From contig JADIYN010000051.1 of NCBI GenBank assembly GCA_016705335.1, positions 1-46,090 of the forward strand: DNA of 46,090 nucleotides, in the 5' to 3' direction. The stretch's first letter is position 1. Each line of letters starts with the position of its first letter. Below, piece by piece: positions 37,340-46,090 of the stretch. Origin of the DNA: Draconibacterium sp. (lineage in GTDB: Bacteria > Bacteroidota > Bacteroidia > Bacteroidales > Prolixibacteraceae). Made by a program: the position numbers and the translations under genes. The notes under the pieces are model-generated. The model saw nothing but the letters and a program-made list of their open reading frames with translations. It was not told where the DNA came from and searched no databases.

Positions 37340-39229
37340 ATGAAAGAGAAAATTTCGTGGGGAAAATTCAAAAACTCTAAAACTTATCTTTTACTAATCG
37401 GATTGTCAGCCACATTATGGTTTTTATTCAGGGTAATTCCAAAACCCAGTCGCGCCAGGTATCCCTGTGTGCAGGCAGCAGCGCCGTTAATGTCGTCGTT
37501 TGTAATTTATTTACTGGCAATCAGCGCCTCAATGTATTCGTTCAAAAAATTCAAACTTGCATTTCAGAAATCAAGATATTTACTTGGATCAGTTTTCCTT
37601 CTTTTTGCAATAATTTCAGTTTCTGCAATCATTTTAAATGATAATAAAACTGCTGTTGCCAATGTGTTAAATCCGGTTGACAACACGTTTCCCGTCGAAT
37701 CGAACCAGCCAATTGGGGTTGCTCAGGGTTTATTTCCGGGAAGGGTAGTTTGGGCACATGATGAAAATGCAACAAATGAATATTACATTCCGAAAAAAGG
37801 AAGTTCGGATTTTTGGTACAGCGGCATTAATGTGGATGAAGAAGTTGTGACTGAGATGCTCGAAATTTCACTGATGAAATATGCAGGTACAGAAAATATT
37901 GAGGATGCCTGGGATGCCATTTTTAAATCTTTTAATTCAACACACGGACGGGGAGAAGTCGGGTACACTCCCGGAGAGAAAATAGCCTTCAAAATAAATT
38001 TGACCAACCAGAGTGTCAGTAACAGCGACAGACCATTGAGAATGGATGCGGCACCCCAGCTTTTAAATGCCGTTTTACATGAATTGGTTAACATTGTTGG
38101 AGTTGCTGAACCGGATATAACTATGGGCGATCCGTACCGTGAATTCAGGGAAGAATACAGAGATTTGGTGATGAGCAAATTCCCCAATGTGTATTATGTT
38201 GATGGTGCTGGCGGAAACGGAGTACACCAAACAAAACCTTCGGCAAATGCTGTATTGAAATTCAGTAACAGAAGTTTGACATCAACCTTGCCCCAGCAAT
38301 ACCTCGATGCTACGTATGTCATTAATATTCCTTGTTTAAAAACACATAACGAAGGGGGAATTACCTTGATTGCAAAAAACCACCAGGGTTCATTTCTTGA
38401 AAGAGGTGATGATCCGCGCGGGCAATATGCAATTAAAATGCACCCTTTTTTACCTGCAAACAGCAGAGGTACACGCAAATACCGGCACACGGTTGATTAT
38501 ATGGGTCACGAACAAACCGGTGGAAAAGGATTAATTTATATTATTGACGGTATTTGGGGCGGCGAAAGCTGGGAGGGTTTTATAAAAAAATTCAAATCAG
38601 ATCCATTTAACAATGATTATCCCAACTCAATTTTTATTGGACAAGACCCTGTTGCACTGGAATCCGTTTGTTATGATGTACTGTTCCAGGAATATGTGGA
38701 GGACGATTCAAAAGAGCCTTACCCGATTACTTTCAAAGCTGAAATTGCAGATTACCTTTCGCAATGTGCCAGCAGTGATAACTGGCCGGTTAATATAACC
38801 TACGACCCTGAACTCGACGGAACTCCGATTGGCAGTCTCGGAGTTTTTGAACACTGGAACAATGCCACCGAAAGAAAATATTCAAGAAATCTTGGAATTG
38901 GAGATGGAATAGAACTGATTTATCTAAAAAACGGATTGACAGGAATCTCGGCTAATAAGAACGAAAACATAAGTATTGCTGCACCAAATCCATTCTCAAA
39001 CGTAACCCGGTTCAGGAAGCCTGCTAATGTTTCGAAAAATTCAAAATTGGAAATCTACAATATGACAGGGCAACTGATCAGAGATTTTAGTTTTGCAGAT
39101 TCAGATATAATTGAATGGAACGGTGTTGATTCAAAAAACAAAATCATGCCGGATGGTTTGTACATATATAAAATACAGGACAACCCGAATCAGTCGGTAT
39201 TTACAGGCAAAGTAATCTTAAAAAAATAA
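37340..39229 (+). CDS. DUF362 domain protein with N-terminal membrane helices and C-terminal T9SS/FlgD-like domain
   Basis: 629 residues. Instead of a signal peptide, three membrane helices occupy the first 100 residues (TYLLLIGLSATLWFLF; SSFVIYLLAISASMYSF; LLGSVFLLFAIISVSAIIL) with a conserved-looking RYPCVQAAAP segment between the first two. The DUF362 domain follows at about 150-460: FKINLTNQS, ITMGDPYREF, NIPCLKTHNEGGITLIAKNH, HTVDYMGH, LIYIIDGIWGG and FIGQDPVALESVCYDVLF. The last 80 residues (APNPFSNVTRF, LEIYNMTGQLIRDF, MPDGLYIYKIQD) are a FlgD-like/T9SS type A domain. DUF362 is of unknown function; some members carry ferredoxin clusters, but none is visible here. The Reg_prop and CBM9-like genes downstream probably share its transcript. 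Confidence 0.82.
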   Translation: MKEKISWGKFKNSKTYLLLIGLSATLWFLFRVIPKPSRARYPCVQAAAPLMSSFVIYLLAISASMYSFKKFKLAFQKSRYLLGSVFLLFAIISVSAIILNDNKTAVANVLNPVDNTFPVESNQPIGVAQGLFPGRVVWAHDENATNEYYIPKKGSSDFWYSGINVDEEVVTEMLEISLMKYAGTENIEDAWDAIFKSFNSTHGRGEVGYTPGEKIAFKINLTNQSVSNSDRPLRMDAAPQLLNAVLHELVNIVGVAEPDITMGDPYREFREEYRDLVMSKFPNVYYVDGAGGNGVHQTKPSANAVLKFSNRSLTSTLPQQYLDATYVINIPCLKTHNEGGITLIAKNHQGSFLERGDDPRGQYAIKMHPFLPANSRGTRKYRHTVDYMGHEQTGGKGLIYIIDGIWGGESWEGFIKKFKSDPFNNDYPNSIFIGQDPVALESVCYDVLFQEYVEDDSKEPYPITFKAEIADYLSQCASSDNWPVNITYDPELDGTPIGSLGVFEHWNNATERKYSRNLGIGDGIELIYLKNGLTGISANKNENISIAAPNPFSNVTRFRKPANVSKNSKLEIYNMTGQLIRDFSFADSDIIEWNGVDSKNKIMPDGLYIYKIQDNPNQSVFTGKVILKK

Positions 39230-39248
39230 TCAGAAAACAGATTTTTGT

Positions 39249-40244
39249 ATGTTTAATAATAAACCGACCCCATTCTTTGGAATTGTTTTGTTTGCGCTTT
39301 TTGCACTCCATGCCTGTGAAAATAATGAACCCAAACAACCCATGAAAAAACCTTCGAAACAGTAAATGGATTTGTTATCAACGAAAAAGGCGAAAAAACT
39401 TTTGGCTACAGAAAACGGACTTTTTCTGTTTAATAAACCGACAGGTAAATTCGAATTTATTGAAAACGAGAACGATATTAAACCAATTAATGATTTAATT
39501 TGGTCAAAAACTTCGCCAAACAAGCAGTTGTGGCTGGCATCGGATGCTGGAGTTTTAAATTTCACTGACGAACAACTGTTAACAGCTTCAAACAGCGGGT
39601 TGCAAAATAATGCAGTTCACAGGCTTGGTTTTGATTTCAGTAACCGGGGAATTTTTGCAACTCCAACCGGTTTATCCATTCTCGATAACGAGAAATGGAC
39701 AACTTCAGCCGGATTGAATAATATTTATCTGAACTTCGGAATAACAGATATTGGATGCGCGATGAATGGGTTTACCTACGTTACAACCAAAGGAGGTGGT
39801 GTTGAACGATTTGAAATGGATGTTGACGGAATTAGCAGTGCAACAGTTTTCGACAGCGACTGGACAAAACTGGAATCAAATAACATTAACACAGTTTTTA
39901 TCGACAGTATTTCACAGGTTTATGGCACGGATGCAGGTGTTGCCATTCATACAAGCGAATTCACCAAATGGGACTGGGTAACATACTCAACTGCTGACGG
40001 ACTGATTGATAACAATGTAATATCAATTGTTACTGACAATTCAAACAACTGGTGGTTTGGAACAACCAATGGTTTGAGCCGGTTTAATGGTATAACCTGG
40101 ACAAACTTTACAGTTGAATCTGACAAAATCATCAGTAATACGATTAAGTTTCTCGCGATTGACATTGACGGTACCATTTGGTTTGCTTCCGATGAAGGAT
40201 TATCGCAATTCGACGGCAATAATTGGATTAACTATTCAAAATAA
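39249..40244 (+). pseudogene. Two-component-regulator-propeller (Reg_prop) lipoprotein, frameshifted near the N-terminus
   Basis: About 330 residues after repair. ATG 39249 gives MFNNKPTPFFGIVLFALFAL followed by HAC, a lipoprotein signal; the frame stops at 39363. The continuation is in other frames: KTVNGFVINEKGEK, then LLATENGLFLFNKPTGKFEF. One or two single-base shifts near 39355-39400 restore it. Repeats of the Reg_prop type follow to the end (LWLASDAGVLNFTDEQL, WWFGTTNGLSRFNGITWTNF, IWFASDEGLSQFDGNNWINY). These repeats form the sensor propeller of hybrid two-component systems, but no kinase or HTH part is present, so this is a stand-alone surface or periplasmic propeller. It starts 19 bases after the DUF362 stop. 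Confidence 0.75.
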
Positions 40245-40257
40245 ACAAATCATACGA

Positions 40258-41274
40258 ATGAAAATTTTTACAACTATCACTATTTTACTTTTAATTGCAG
40301 GCCCGGTTTTTAGCCAGACACAAAATGATACAATTTTCAATTTTAAAACCTTAACTCCCGTAACTATTGATGGACAAGCCACGGAAGTATGCTGGACCGG
40401 TGCGGAATGGCATGCCATAGATCAGGTATGGATTCCATGGAACGCGAAAATGAAAGACGGTGATTTTAGCGGTCGATTTAAAGTGGCCTGGGACGAAGAC
40501 TTTTTATACATGCTTGTTGAAGTTGTTGACGATTCACTTTCGGATGACCATTCGAACGTGCTGCAAAACTGGTGGGACGATGATTGTCTTGAAGTTTTTA
40601 TCGACGAAAACCGATCAAAAGGCAACCACGAATTGAGTTGTAATGCTTTTGCATATCACATGAGTTTATTTTACGATGCTGTGGATTTGAATTCTTCAGG
40701 CCAGGGTGTAAACTATAAAAACAATGTAATTGCCGATATGGACACAATTGGCGACAACACTTATTTGTGGGAATTTGCATTCAAAAATTACGACGCCACA
40801 TTTAACATCAACAATCCCGAAAATAGTCGAGTAAAACTTAGCCACAACAAAAAAATGGGACTTACAGTTGCATATTGCGATAATGACGAAACAACTTCAC
40901 GCGAAAACTTTATAGGATCGATGGTGATGACGCCGGCTACTGCCAATGACATGTACAAAAATGCCGATCATTTTGGTTTGATGATTTTGCAGGATCCTGA
41001 TTCAGCTTCAACAAATGTGGTTTCAAATGAAATGAAAATGGATATTAAAATTTACCCGGTTCCGGCAGAAAACCATTTTACCATAGAAACTTTAAACGCT
41101 TACGATGGATTAGTTTATTTATCAATTTCAACTATATCAGGGCAAATTGTTAAAACCGAAACCTTTGCTGAAAACAAACATTCAGTTAATATCAATGAAC
41201 TTGATGCAGGAATTTACCTTGTTAAAGTAATCCAGGGGAACAATTCATTCACTAAAATTATTTCAAAACAATAA
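40258..41274 (+). CDS. CBM9-like secreted protein with T9SS sorting domain
   Basis: 338 residues from ATG 40258, chosen because it gives a clean signal peptide (TITILLLIAGPVFSQ); an earlier in-frame ATG at 40114 lies inside the preceding gene. A CBM9-like (PF06452) domain covers about residues 28-250: VTIDGQATEVCWTGAEWHAI, WDEDFLYMLVEVVDDSLSDD, NWWDDDCLEVFIDENRSKGN and MGLTVAYCDNDE. The C-terminal T9SS type A domain follows (IKIYPVPAENHFTIETL, SISGQIVKTETF, ELDAGIYLVKVIQGN). It probably binds carbohydrate at the cell surface; no catalytic residues are obvious. It resembles the CBM9 domain of the gene at 29989 in layout. It is 13 bases downstream of the Reg_prop gene and ends the operon. Confidence 0.82.
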   Translation: MKIFTTITILLLIAGPVFSQTQNDTIFNFKTLTPVTIDGQATEVCWTGAEWHAIDQVWIPWNAKMKDGDFSGRFKVAWDEDFLYMLVEVVDDSLSDDHSNVLQNWWDDDCLEVFIDENRSKGNHELSCNAFAYHMSLFYDAVDLNSSGQGVNYKNNVIADMDTIGDNTYLWEFAFKNYDATFNINNPENSRVKLSHNKKMGLTVAYCDNDETTSRENFIGSMVMTPATANDMYKNADHFGLMILQDPDSASTNVVSNEMKMDIKIYPVPAENHFTIETLNAYDGLVYLSISTISGQIVKTETFAENKHSVNINELDAGIYLVKVIQGNNSFTKIISKQ

Positions 41275-41478
41275 AATTATTATCGTATTCTTATTGCTGT
41301 TAAATTATAAATACTTCTGATTATGAAAATCCAAAATCTGTGAGTCTGGCATTGCAATCTTTTTATTGTTTATTGTTGCTAAGAAAGACTACAAAATGTT
41401 TTTAATTTTGTCTGAGTGCATGAGATAATAAAATCAGTAAATACAAGATTATAAATTTCTGTCAATACAATTTTCTAT

Positions 41479-44400
41479 ATGAATAATTTTAAAATCAATA
41501 TCATCTTCATAATTATTCTATTCACAGGCATCAATCTTTCGGCACAGGTTTTTGTTGACTGGAATTCAGAATGGTCATATTTCAGAGGTATTTCGGAACC
41601 TTCACAACCAAGTAACCTCTGGAGAGGTAATGATTTTAACGATTCGGAATGGCTAAAAGGAAATGCACCTTTCAGGTATGGTGATGGTACCGGTGGAACT
41701 GAACTCAGCAGCATGATGAACAGATATACTACTGTGTTTATCAGAAAACATTTTACAATCGAAAATATTGACGATATAGATCAACTTACAGTAAATATTG
41801 ATTATGATGACGGATTTGTAGTCTGGATCAATGGAAATGAAGTTGCAAAAGTGAATGTGTTGAACAATTACGCATACGACTCGGGTGCAACAGGAAGTCA
41901 TGAATTTGGGGAAATCGAGAGATTCGTTTTTGATAAAAACGATATCAATTTGATAAATGGTAAAATATAATAGCTGTGCAGGGTTTTAATGTTGGCCGAA
42001 CCAGCACTGATTTTTATTTGGGTTAAAACTTGAGGGTAAAAAGTTTTTGCCTGTTACAGAAGAGTTCAGTTCCTGCGATATACCAAGTGGTTTTACAAAA
42101 ACCCGTTTACAGTAAAATTAACTGCCGACTCACCGGGTGAAACAATCAAATATACATTAGACGGCAGTGATCCCAAAACAGCATTAAATGTATTAACCGG
42201 AACTTCACCGGTTAGTGTATTGATTGATCCCGGAAGTACAACCGGTGGCAAGGGGAAAACCGGAGGAGTTGTTTTACGGGCTGCCAAATATCAGGAAGGT
42301 TTTGCTCCGGGCATCCCAACAACCAGGTCATATATTTTTTACTGCGGCTGTAAAAATCAAACCAACTTATCCGGGCGGAAGCTGGCCAACCAACAATGTG
42401 AATGGTCAAACTATTGATTTGCCAATGGACACCAAAGTTATATGACAACAGATACAAAAACCTGATAGAAAATTCATTGCTCGACATTCCACCATTTCTG
42501 TAACCACCGATCCCGGCAATCTTTTTAACAGTCAAACCGGAATTTATGTAAATGCCGAAAACCATGGTTCTGAATGGGAACGTCCGGCAAATATTGAATT
42601 AATAAACCCTGATGGCAGCCCGGGTTTTAATATCGATGCAGGCATTCGGATCAGGGGCGGCTGGAGCAGGCACGATGGTTATCCGAAACATGCCTTTCCG
42701 ACTTTTTTCAGAAAAGATTATGGTGAAGGAAAATTGGATTTTCCACTTTTTGGCAATGAAGGGACAAATGAATTTGATAAAGTCGATTTAAGAACTTCGC
42801 AAAATTATTCGTGGGCAAACGGCGGCGACCAATCACGTTACAACACAATGAACAGGGATGTTTTTCGCGCGATTGCCAAAAAGACATGCACCAACCCTAT
42901 TCCCGCAGCAGATATTACCATTTATATTTAAACGGATTGTATTGGGAGTTTACCAAACTCAGGAACGCGCTGAAGCAAGTTTTGCCGAATCATATTTTGG
43001 TGGAAACAAAGAAGATTATGATGTAATAAAAATTGATATTGGTGATGATTTTAATTTATATGAAATTGAAGCAACAGATGGAAATACAGACAGTTGGGAA
43101 GCCATTTGGAATATGTGCCAGCAAGGATTTTCGTCGAATTCAAACTATTTTAAACTATTGGGATTAAACCCATCCGGTGTAGCAGATACCTCGCTCAACG
43201 TTCATGTGGATGTTGACAACCTGATCGATTATATGCTGACCATCTTTTACGGTGGTAATTTTGATTCACCCGTTTCAAAATTCTCGAAAATTACAATCCA
43301 AATAACTTTTTTTGTCATTGACGACAGGACAAAAAACGCGATGGATTCAGGTTTTTGTTCATGATGCTGAACATACTTTACTTGCCGATCCTGTGAGTCC
43401 GGGAGTTGGAATCGATGAAAACAGGGTGAATATTGGGAATACGGATAACAACAGGATGTATGTTTCTGATTTCTGGAAATTCCACCCGCAATGGCTGCAC
43501 TTTAAACTAACCGAAAATGCAGAATACAGAATGCGCTTTGCCGACAGGGTTTATCGCCATTTTTTCAACACAGGAGCTTTTACTCCGGATTCTTGCATAA
43601 GCAGGTTTAAAAAAACCTCCGACCAGCTTGATCTGGCAATCATAGCAGAATCAGCACGCTGGGGCGATGCAGGAAGCTGGCCCGCCAGAACAAAAGATGA
43701 TGATTGGGTTAAGGCTGTGAATCAGATAACCAATGATTATATGCCTTTTCGATCGGATATCGTTTTACAGCAACTTATCGATGAAAATCTTTTTGCCGAT
43801 ATAAAACCTCCTGTTTTTAAAAATAACGGGGTAGAAATAATTGACGAAAAAATCATTGTTTCAGGTGAATATAATTTAACGCTGGAAAATAAAAATGGCG
43901 TTGGTACAATAGCTTACACAATTGATGGCTCTGATCCGCGGGCAATTGGCGGAAGCTATTTCAAGTTCGGCTGCCAAATGGCGGAAACTCGAAAACCATA
44001 ACCGTAAAATCAGGAACGCGTAATGGCACGTATTAAAAACTCAACTAACTGGAGTCCCCTGCATGAAATTGTTTTGAAAACTCTGCACTTTTACCAACTT
44101 AAAAGTAACCGAATTGCATTATCACCCTGTCGATCAGGACACTGTGGATGCTAAACAACTTGAATTTATCGAGCTGAAAAACACAGGTACATCTACACTT
44201 GATTTATCAGGGTTATCATTTACCGATGGAATTGAATACACGTTTCCAGCCGGGACAACTGTTGCCCCAAAGGGATTTGTTGTAGTAGCTTCAAATCCTG
44301 AAGAATTTCAACAGCTTTACGGATTTACTACTGATTTTGGATACTCCGGCAGTTTATCGAATGGCAGGAACTCATAGAATTGAAACAAGTACAATGAAAC

Positions 44401-44864
44401 AGTTATTTCATTTACTTTTGATGATACAATTCCGTGGCCAACTGAACCTGATGGTGATGGTTATTCGCTGATTGCGGCACAAACAAATCCAACCGGCGAC
44501 CCAAATATGGTTGAATACTGGGCGGTTTCGAAATATCTGAATGGTTCGCCAATGGTTGATGATGAAGCATCTGTTATAACAAATACACCAGTTTTGCAAC
44601 AAAATCATTTAATTTGAAGTGTATCCAAATCCAACTTCATCGTCAGTAAATATTGATTTTTTGCTTGAAGGTGATGAAAAAATTGAAATTGGTTTGTATG
44701 ATATAAATGGCCGTCTGTTAAGTACACTTGTCAATGAATTTTTAACCGAAGGCTATCATAATCAAACCGTTCAGCTTAATAATATGAATCTGAAATCAGG
44801 AATTTATTTGGTTGTATTTAAATCGAGAGATAATTTGGTAACGAAAAAATTGATATATAACTGA
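41479..44864 (+). pseudogene. CotH-kinase family T9SS-secreted protein, heavily frameshifted
   Basis: About 1,125 residues when roughly ten single-base shifts are bridged. Start MNNFKINIIF with signal peptide ending INLSAQ. Order: an N-terminal jelly roll (FIRKHFTIENIDDIDQLTVN, DGFVVWINGNEVAKVNV); a chitobiase/hexosaminidase C-terminal-type domain (ADSPGETIKYTLDGSDPKTA); a CotH domain (ISVTTDPGNLFNSQTGIYVN, IRIRGGWSRHDGYPKHAFP, VDLRTSQNYSWANGGDQSRY, GVYQTQERAEASFAESYFGG, FFVHDAEHTLLADP); a second sugar-isomer-like domain (NGVGTIAYTIDGSDPRAIGG); a lamin-tail domain (LEFIELKNTGTSTLDLSGLS); and a T9SS tail (VYPNPTSSSVNIDF to the stop). CotH proteins are atypical kinases that phosphorylate spore-coat proteins in Bacillus; the T9SS members are surface proteins of unclear role. 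This is either decaying or badly sequenced. Confidence 0.78.
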
Positions 44865-44893
44865 TAATCATTTTCAATTTTAGATTCAATTTG

Positions 44894-44901
44894 TATATTT
44901 G
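44894..44901 (+). promoter_or_regulatory. Candidate -7 box of the restriction-modification locus
   Basis: TATATTTG matches TAnnTTTG. Initiation about 7 bases downstream would fall on the palindromes at 44908-44938, giving a leader of about 30 nt. The -33 box is not convincing. Confidence 0.35.
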
Positions 44902-44907
44902 TTGTGT

Positions 44908-44938
44908 AACCTTGTGTAAGGTTTCAAGTATTTGAAAC
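44908..44938 (+). promoter_or_regulatory. Two tandem palindromes, probable operator of the HTH regulator
   Basis: AACCTTGTGTAAGGTT (44908-44923) and GTTTCAAGTATTTGAAAC (44921-44938) are perfect inverted repeats with 4-base centres. They overlap by three bases and end directly at the ATG (44939). Their position between the -7 box and an HTH gene suggests autoregulation, as with restriction-modification controller proteins. Confidence 0.5.
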
Positions 44939-45138
44939 ATGGAAAAATTAATTAAGGTAGGTGAGGCAACCAAAGAGAAGCTCTTAGGTGTTAGTCGTGA
45001 AACGTTAAAACGATGGGATAAATCAAAAAATTTGAAGTGTCCGTCATCCAATAAATAATTACAGAGTATACCTCAAGTAATGTAATGTCATTGGTAGAAG
45101 AATTACAGCTAGAATTAAGTACTACAGTCCAAATTTAA
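44939..45138 (+). pseudogene. Helix-turn-helix (MerR/excisionase-like) DNA-binding protein, frameshifted
   Basis: About 67 residues. It begins MEKLIKVGEATKEKLLGVSR with ETLKRWDKSKNL, a typical winged-helix MerR/excisionase opening. A missing base near 45040 shifts the frame; the continuation VRHPINNYRVYLK is the matching wing region (the (P)xNxYRxY motif of this family). A second shift near 45078 leads to SNVMSLVEELQLELS and the stop at 45138. It lies directly ahead of a DNA methyltransferase and behind two palindromes, so it probably controls the restriction-modification genes. It could also be the N-terminal part of a fused HTH-methyltransferase, since the methyltransferase start is not clear. 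Confidence 0.68.
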
Positions 45139-46003
45139 TAACGTTGGAAGTTGAACCTTTTTTAAGTCGGAATATGGAAACTTTATCAACAGTGCGATCG
45201 AATTTTGAAAACATTGGAAAATGAATCGGTTGATTTAATTTTCATAGATCCACCCTACAATATAAAAAGGCAGAATGGGATACATTTATCTCAAAGACTA
45301 TAATGAATGGAGCATGGAATGGATAAAGGAAGCTCATAGGGTATTAAAAAAACAGGGTCTCTTTGTTTGCGGTTTCTCGAGGAAATCCTTGCTGACATAA
45401 GATGGGCATCTTCAAATTTATTCAGGAGCTGCAAATGGTTAGTTTGGTTTATAGAAACAAAGGCAATTTAGGAAATGACTGGGGCCGCTCTCATGAAAGT
45501 ATTTTGCATTTAAGAAAAAGTAAAGATTTTACTTTCAATATTGATGATGTCAGAATTCCATATAATGAACATACCCTAAAATACCCGGAGAGAAGACAGG
45601 CAACAAGCTCTCAGTTTTCAAATGGGGAAAAAGTCAAATTATGAATGGACTCCTAATCCTTTGGGAGCTAAGCCAAAAGATGTATTTGAAATTCCTACTA
45701 TTTCAAATGGAGCTTAGGAAAAACAGATCATCCTACGCAAAAACCTGTTGAATTATTACAAGAAAATAATTCTTTCATCATCTAATCAAAACAGCTTGGT
45801 TCTTGACCCTTTTGGCGGATCTGGCACTACTTACGTTGTGGCAGAAGCCTATAAGAGAAAGATGGATTGGCACTGAATTGGAAGATGAGTATTGTACAAT
45901 AATAAAAAATAGGGTATTGGATAAAGGTCACATTAACAGAATTATTGCAGGCAAAGATGAACACGATTCTCAAAAAAGAAGGACAAAACTAAGAGGAGAA
46001 TAA
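45139..46003 (+). pseudogene. Site-specific DNA methyltransferase (N4/N6, beta-class order), frameshifted
   Basis: About 285 residues spread over several frames. In order: LKTLENESVDLIFIDPPYNI with motif IV DPPYN near 45250, KAEWDTF, NEWSMEWIKEAHRVLKKQGS, KWLVWF, NDWGRSHESILHLRKSKDFT, YPERRQATSSQFSNG, KTDHPTQKPVELLQ, then SLVLDPFGGSGTTYVVAEAY (motif I, DPFGGSGTT) and RWIGTELEDEYCTII. Motif IV before motif I defines the beta class of amino methyltransferases. About five or six single-base shifts (near 45215, 45270, 45395, 45640, 45715, 45770) are needed. The start is unresolved; ATG 45174 or a codon near 45145 are options. The recognition site is not predictable. The following gene starts 1 base after the stop. 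Confidence 0.8.
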
Positions 46004-46090
46004 ATGCCAAATATCTTTCGTTACCAATTCTGAGAAGGGTTTCATGTGCTTTGTAAATGGCTCTTTTAATGCATTAGGTGGAGGATCGAG
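46004..46090 (+). CDS. Start of a third restriction-modification gene, partial (possible restriction endonuclease)
   Basis: ATG 46004 immediately follows the methyltransferase stop TAA (46001-46003). The frame opens MPNIF, shifts by one base near 46020, and continues TNSEKGFMCFVNGSFNALGG to the window end. Position suggests the cognate restriction endonuclease, but the fragment is too short to recognise a family. Confidence 0.4.

Noticed and set aside
45402..46003. Two separate small genes in the methyltransferase region
   Set aside because: Motifs before, between and after them belong to one beta-class methyltransferase; the breaks are single-base shifts.
1..46090. CRISPR arrays, rRNA, tRNA, transposase genes or an integrase
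   Set aside because: None found: no regularly spaced direct repeats, no cloverleaf or rRNA-like stretches, and no recognisable transposase or integrase motifs in any frame.

Overview
The window comes from an AT-rich Bacteroidota genome, probably a free-living polysaccharide degrader of the Marinilabiliales/Prolixibacter kind (the order is inferred; the phylum is well supported). The evidence is two SusC/SusD outer-membrane pairs, several C-terminal type IX secretion (T9SS) sorting domains, many lipoproteins with Bacteroidota-style lipoboxes, weak or absent Shine-Dalgarno sequences, and TAnnTTTG-type promoter boxes. Eight genes, plus a fragment at the right edge, are interrupted by single-base shifts. 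Where I could pin these down they often sit in homopolymer runs, so many are probably sequencing or assembly indels rather than biological decay. The density is highest after 41.5 kb.

Layout. 1-5.3 kb (+): two tandem paralogues that fuse a YncE-like beta-propeller to a PF04185 phosphoesterase, with a broken heparin-lyase-like polysaccharide lyase between them. 5.4-9.9 kb (+): two GH5 glycosidases, one T9SS-secreted with two CBM6-like domains and one lipoprotein. 9.9-13.35 kb (-): a PD40 propeller lipoprotein with a CxxCH haem-c-like motif and a DUF6057-like membrane protein. 13.7-26.9 kb (+): one long operon made of two consecutive [FAS1 lipoprotein - SusC - SusD] triplets, closed by a clear intrinsic terminator. 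27-31.7 kb (-): a GH87-like alpha-1,3-glucanase (beta-helix, Big_2, ricin-like and T9SS domains, frameshifted) and a CBM9/CBM4_9-like T9SS protein. 32-36.8 kb (-): a cassette of SGNH-hydrolase/TPR protein, NodU-type carbamoyltransferase, a 49-residue DUF5989 protein and an SxtJ-type membrane protein. 36.8-37.3 kb: an extremely T-rich gene-free stretch. 37.3-41.3 kb (+): a DUF362 membrane/T9SS protein, a Reg_prop propeller lipoprotein and a CBM9-like T9SS protein. 41.5-44.9 kb (+): a heavily frameshifted CotH-kinase T9SS protein. 44.9-46.1 kb (+): a frameshifted restriction-modification locus (HTH regulator, beta-class DNA methyltransferase, start of a third gene) behind two tandem palindromes.

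How it may work together. The GH5/CBM6 enzymes, the GH87-like alpha-1,3-glucanase and the FAS1-SusC-SusD operon look like a glucan utilisation locus. Combined alpha-1,3- and beta-glucan activities would suit fungal cell-wall material, but that substrate is inference. No hybrid two-component regulator or sigma/anti-sigma pair, the usual partner of such loci, is visible. The most unusual items are the duplicated FAS1-SusC-SusD triplet, the carbamoyltransferase/DUF5989/SxtJ/SGNH-TPR cassette, and the T-rich tract flanked by a terminator-like hairpin.
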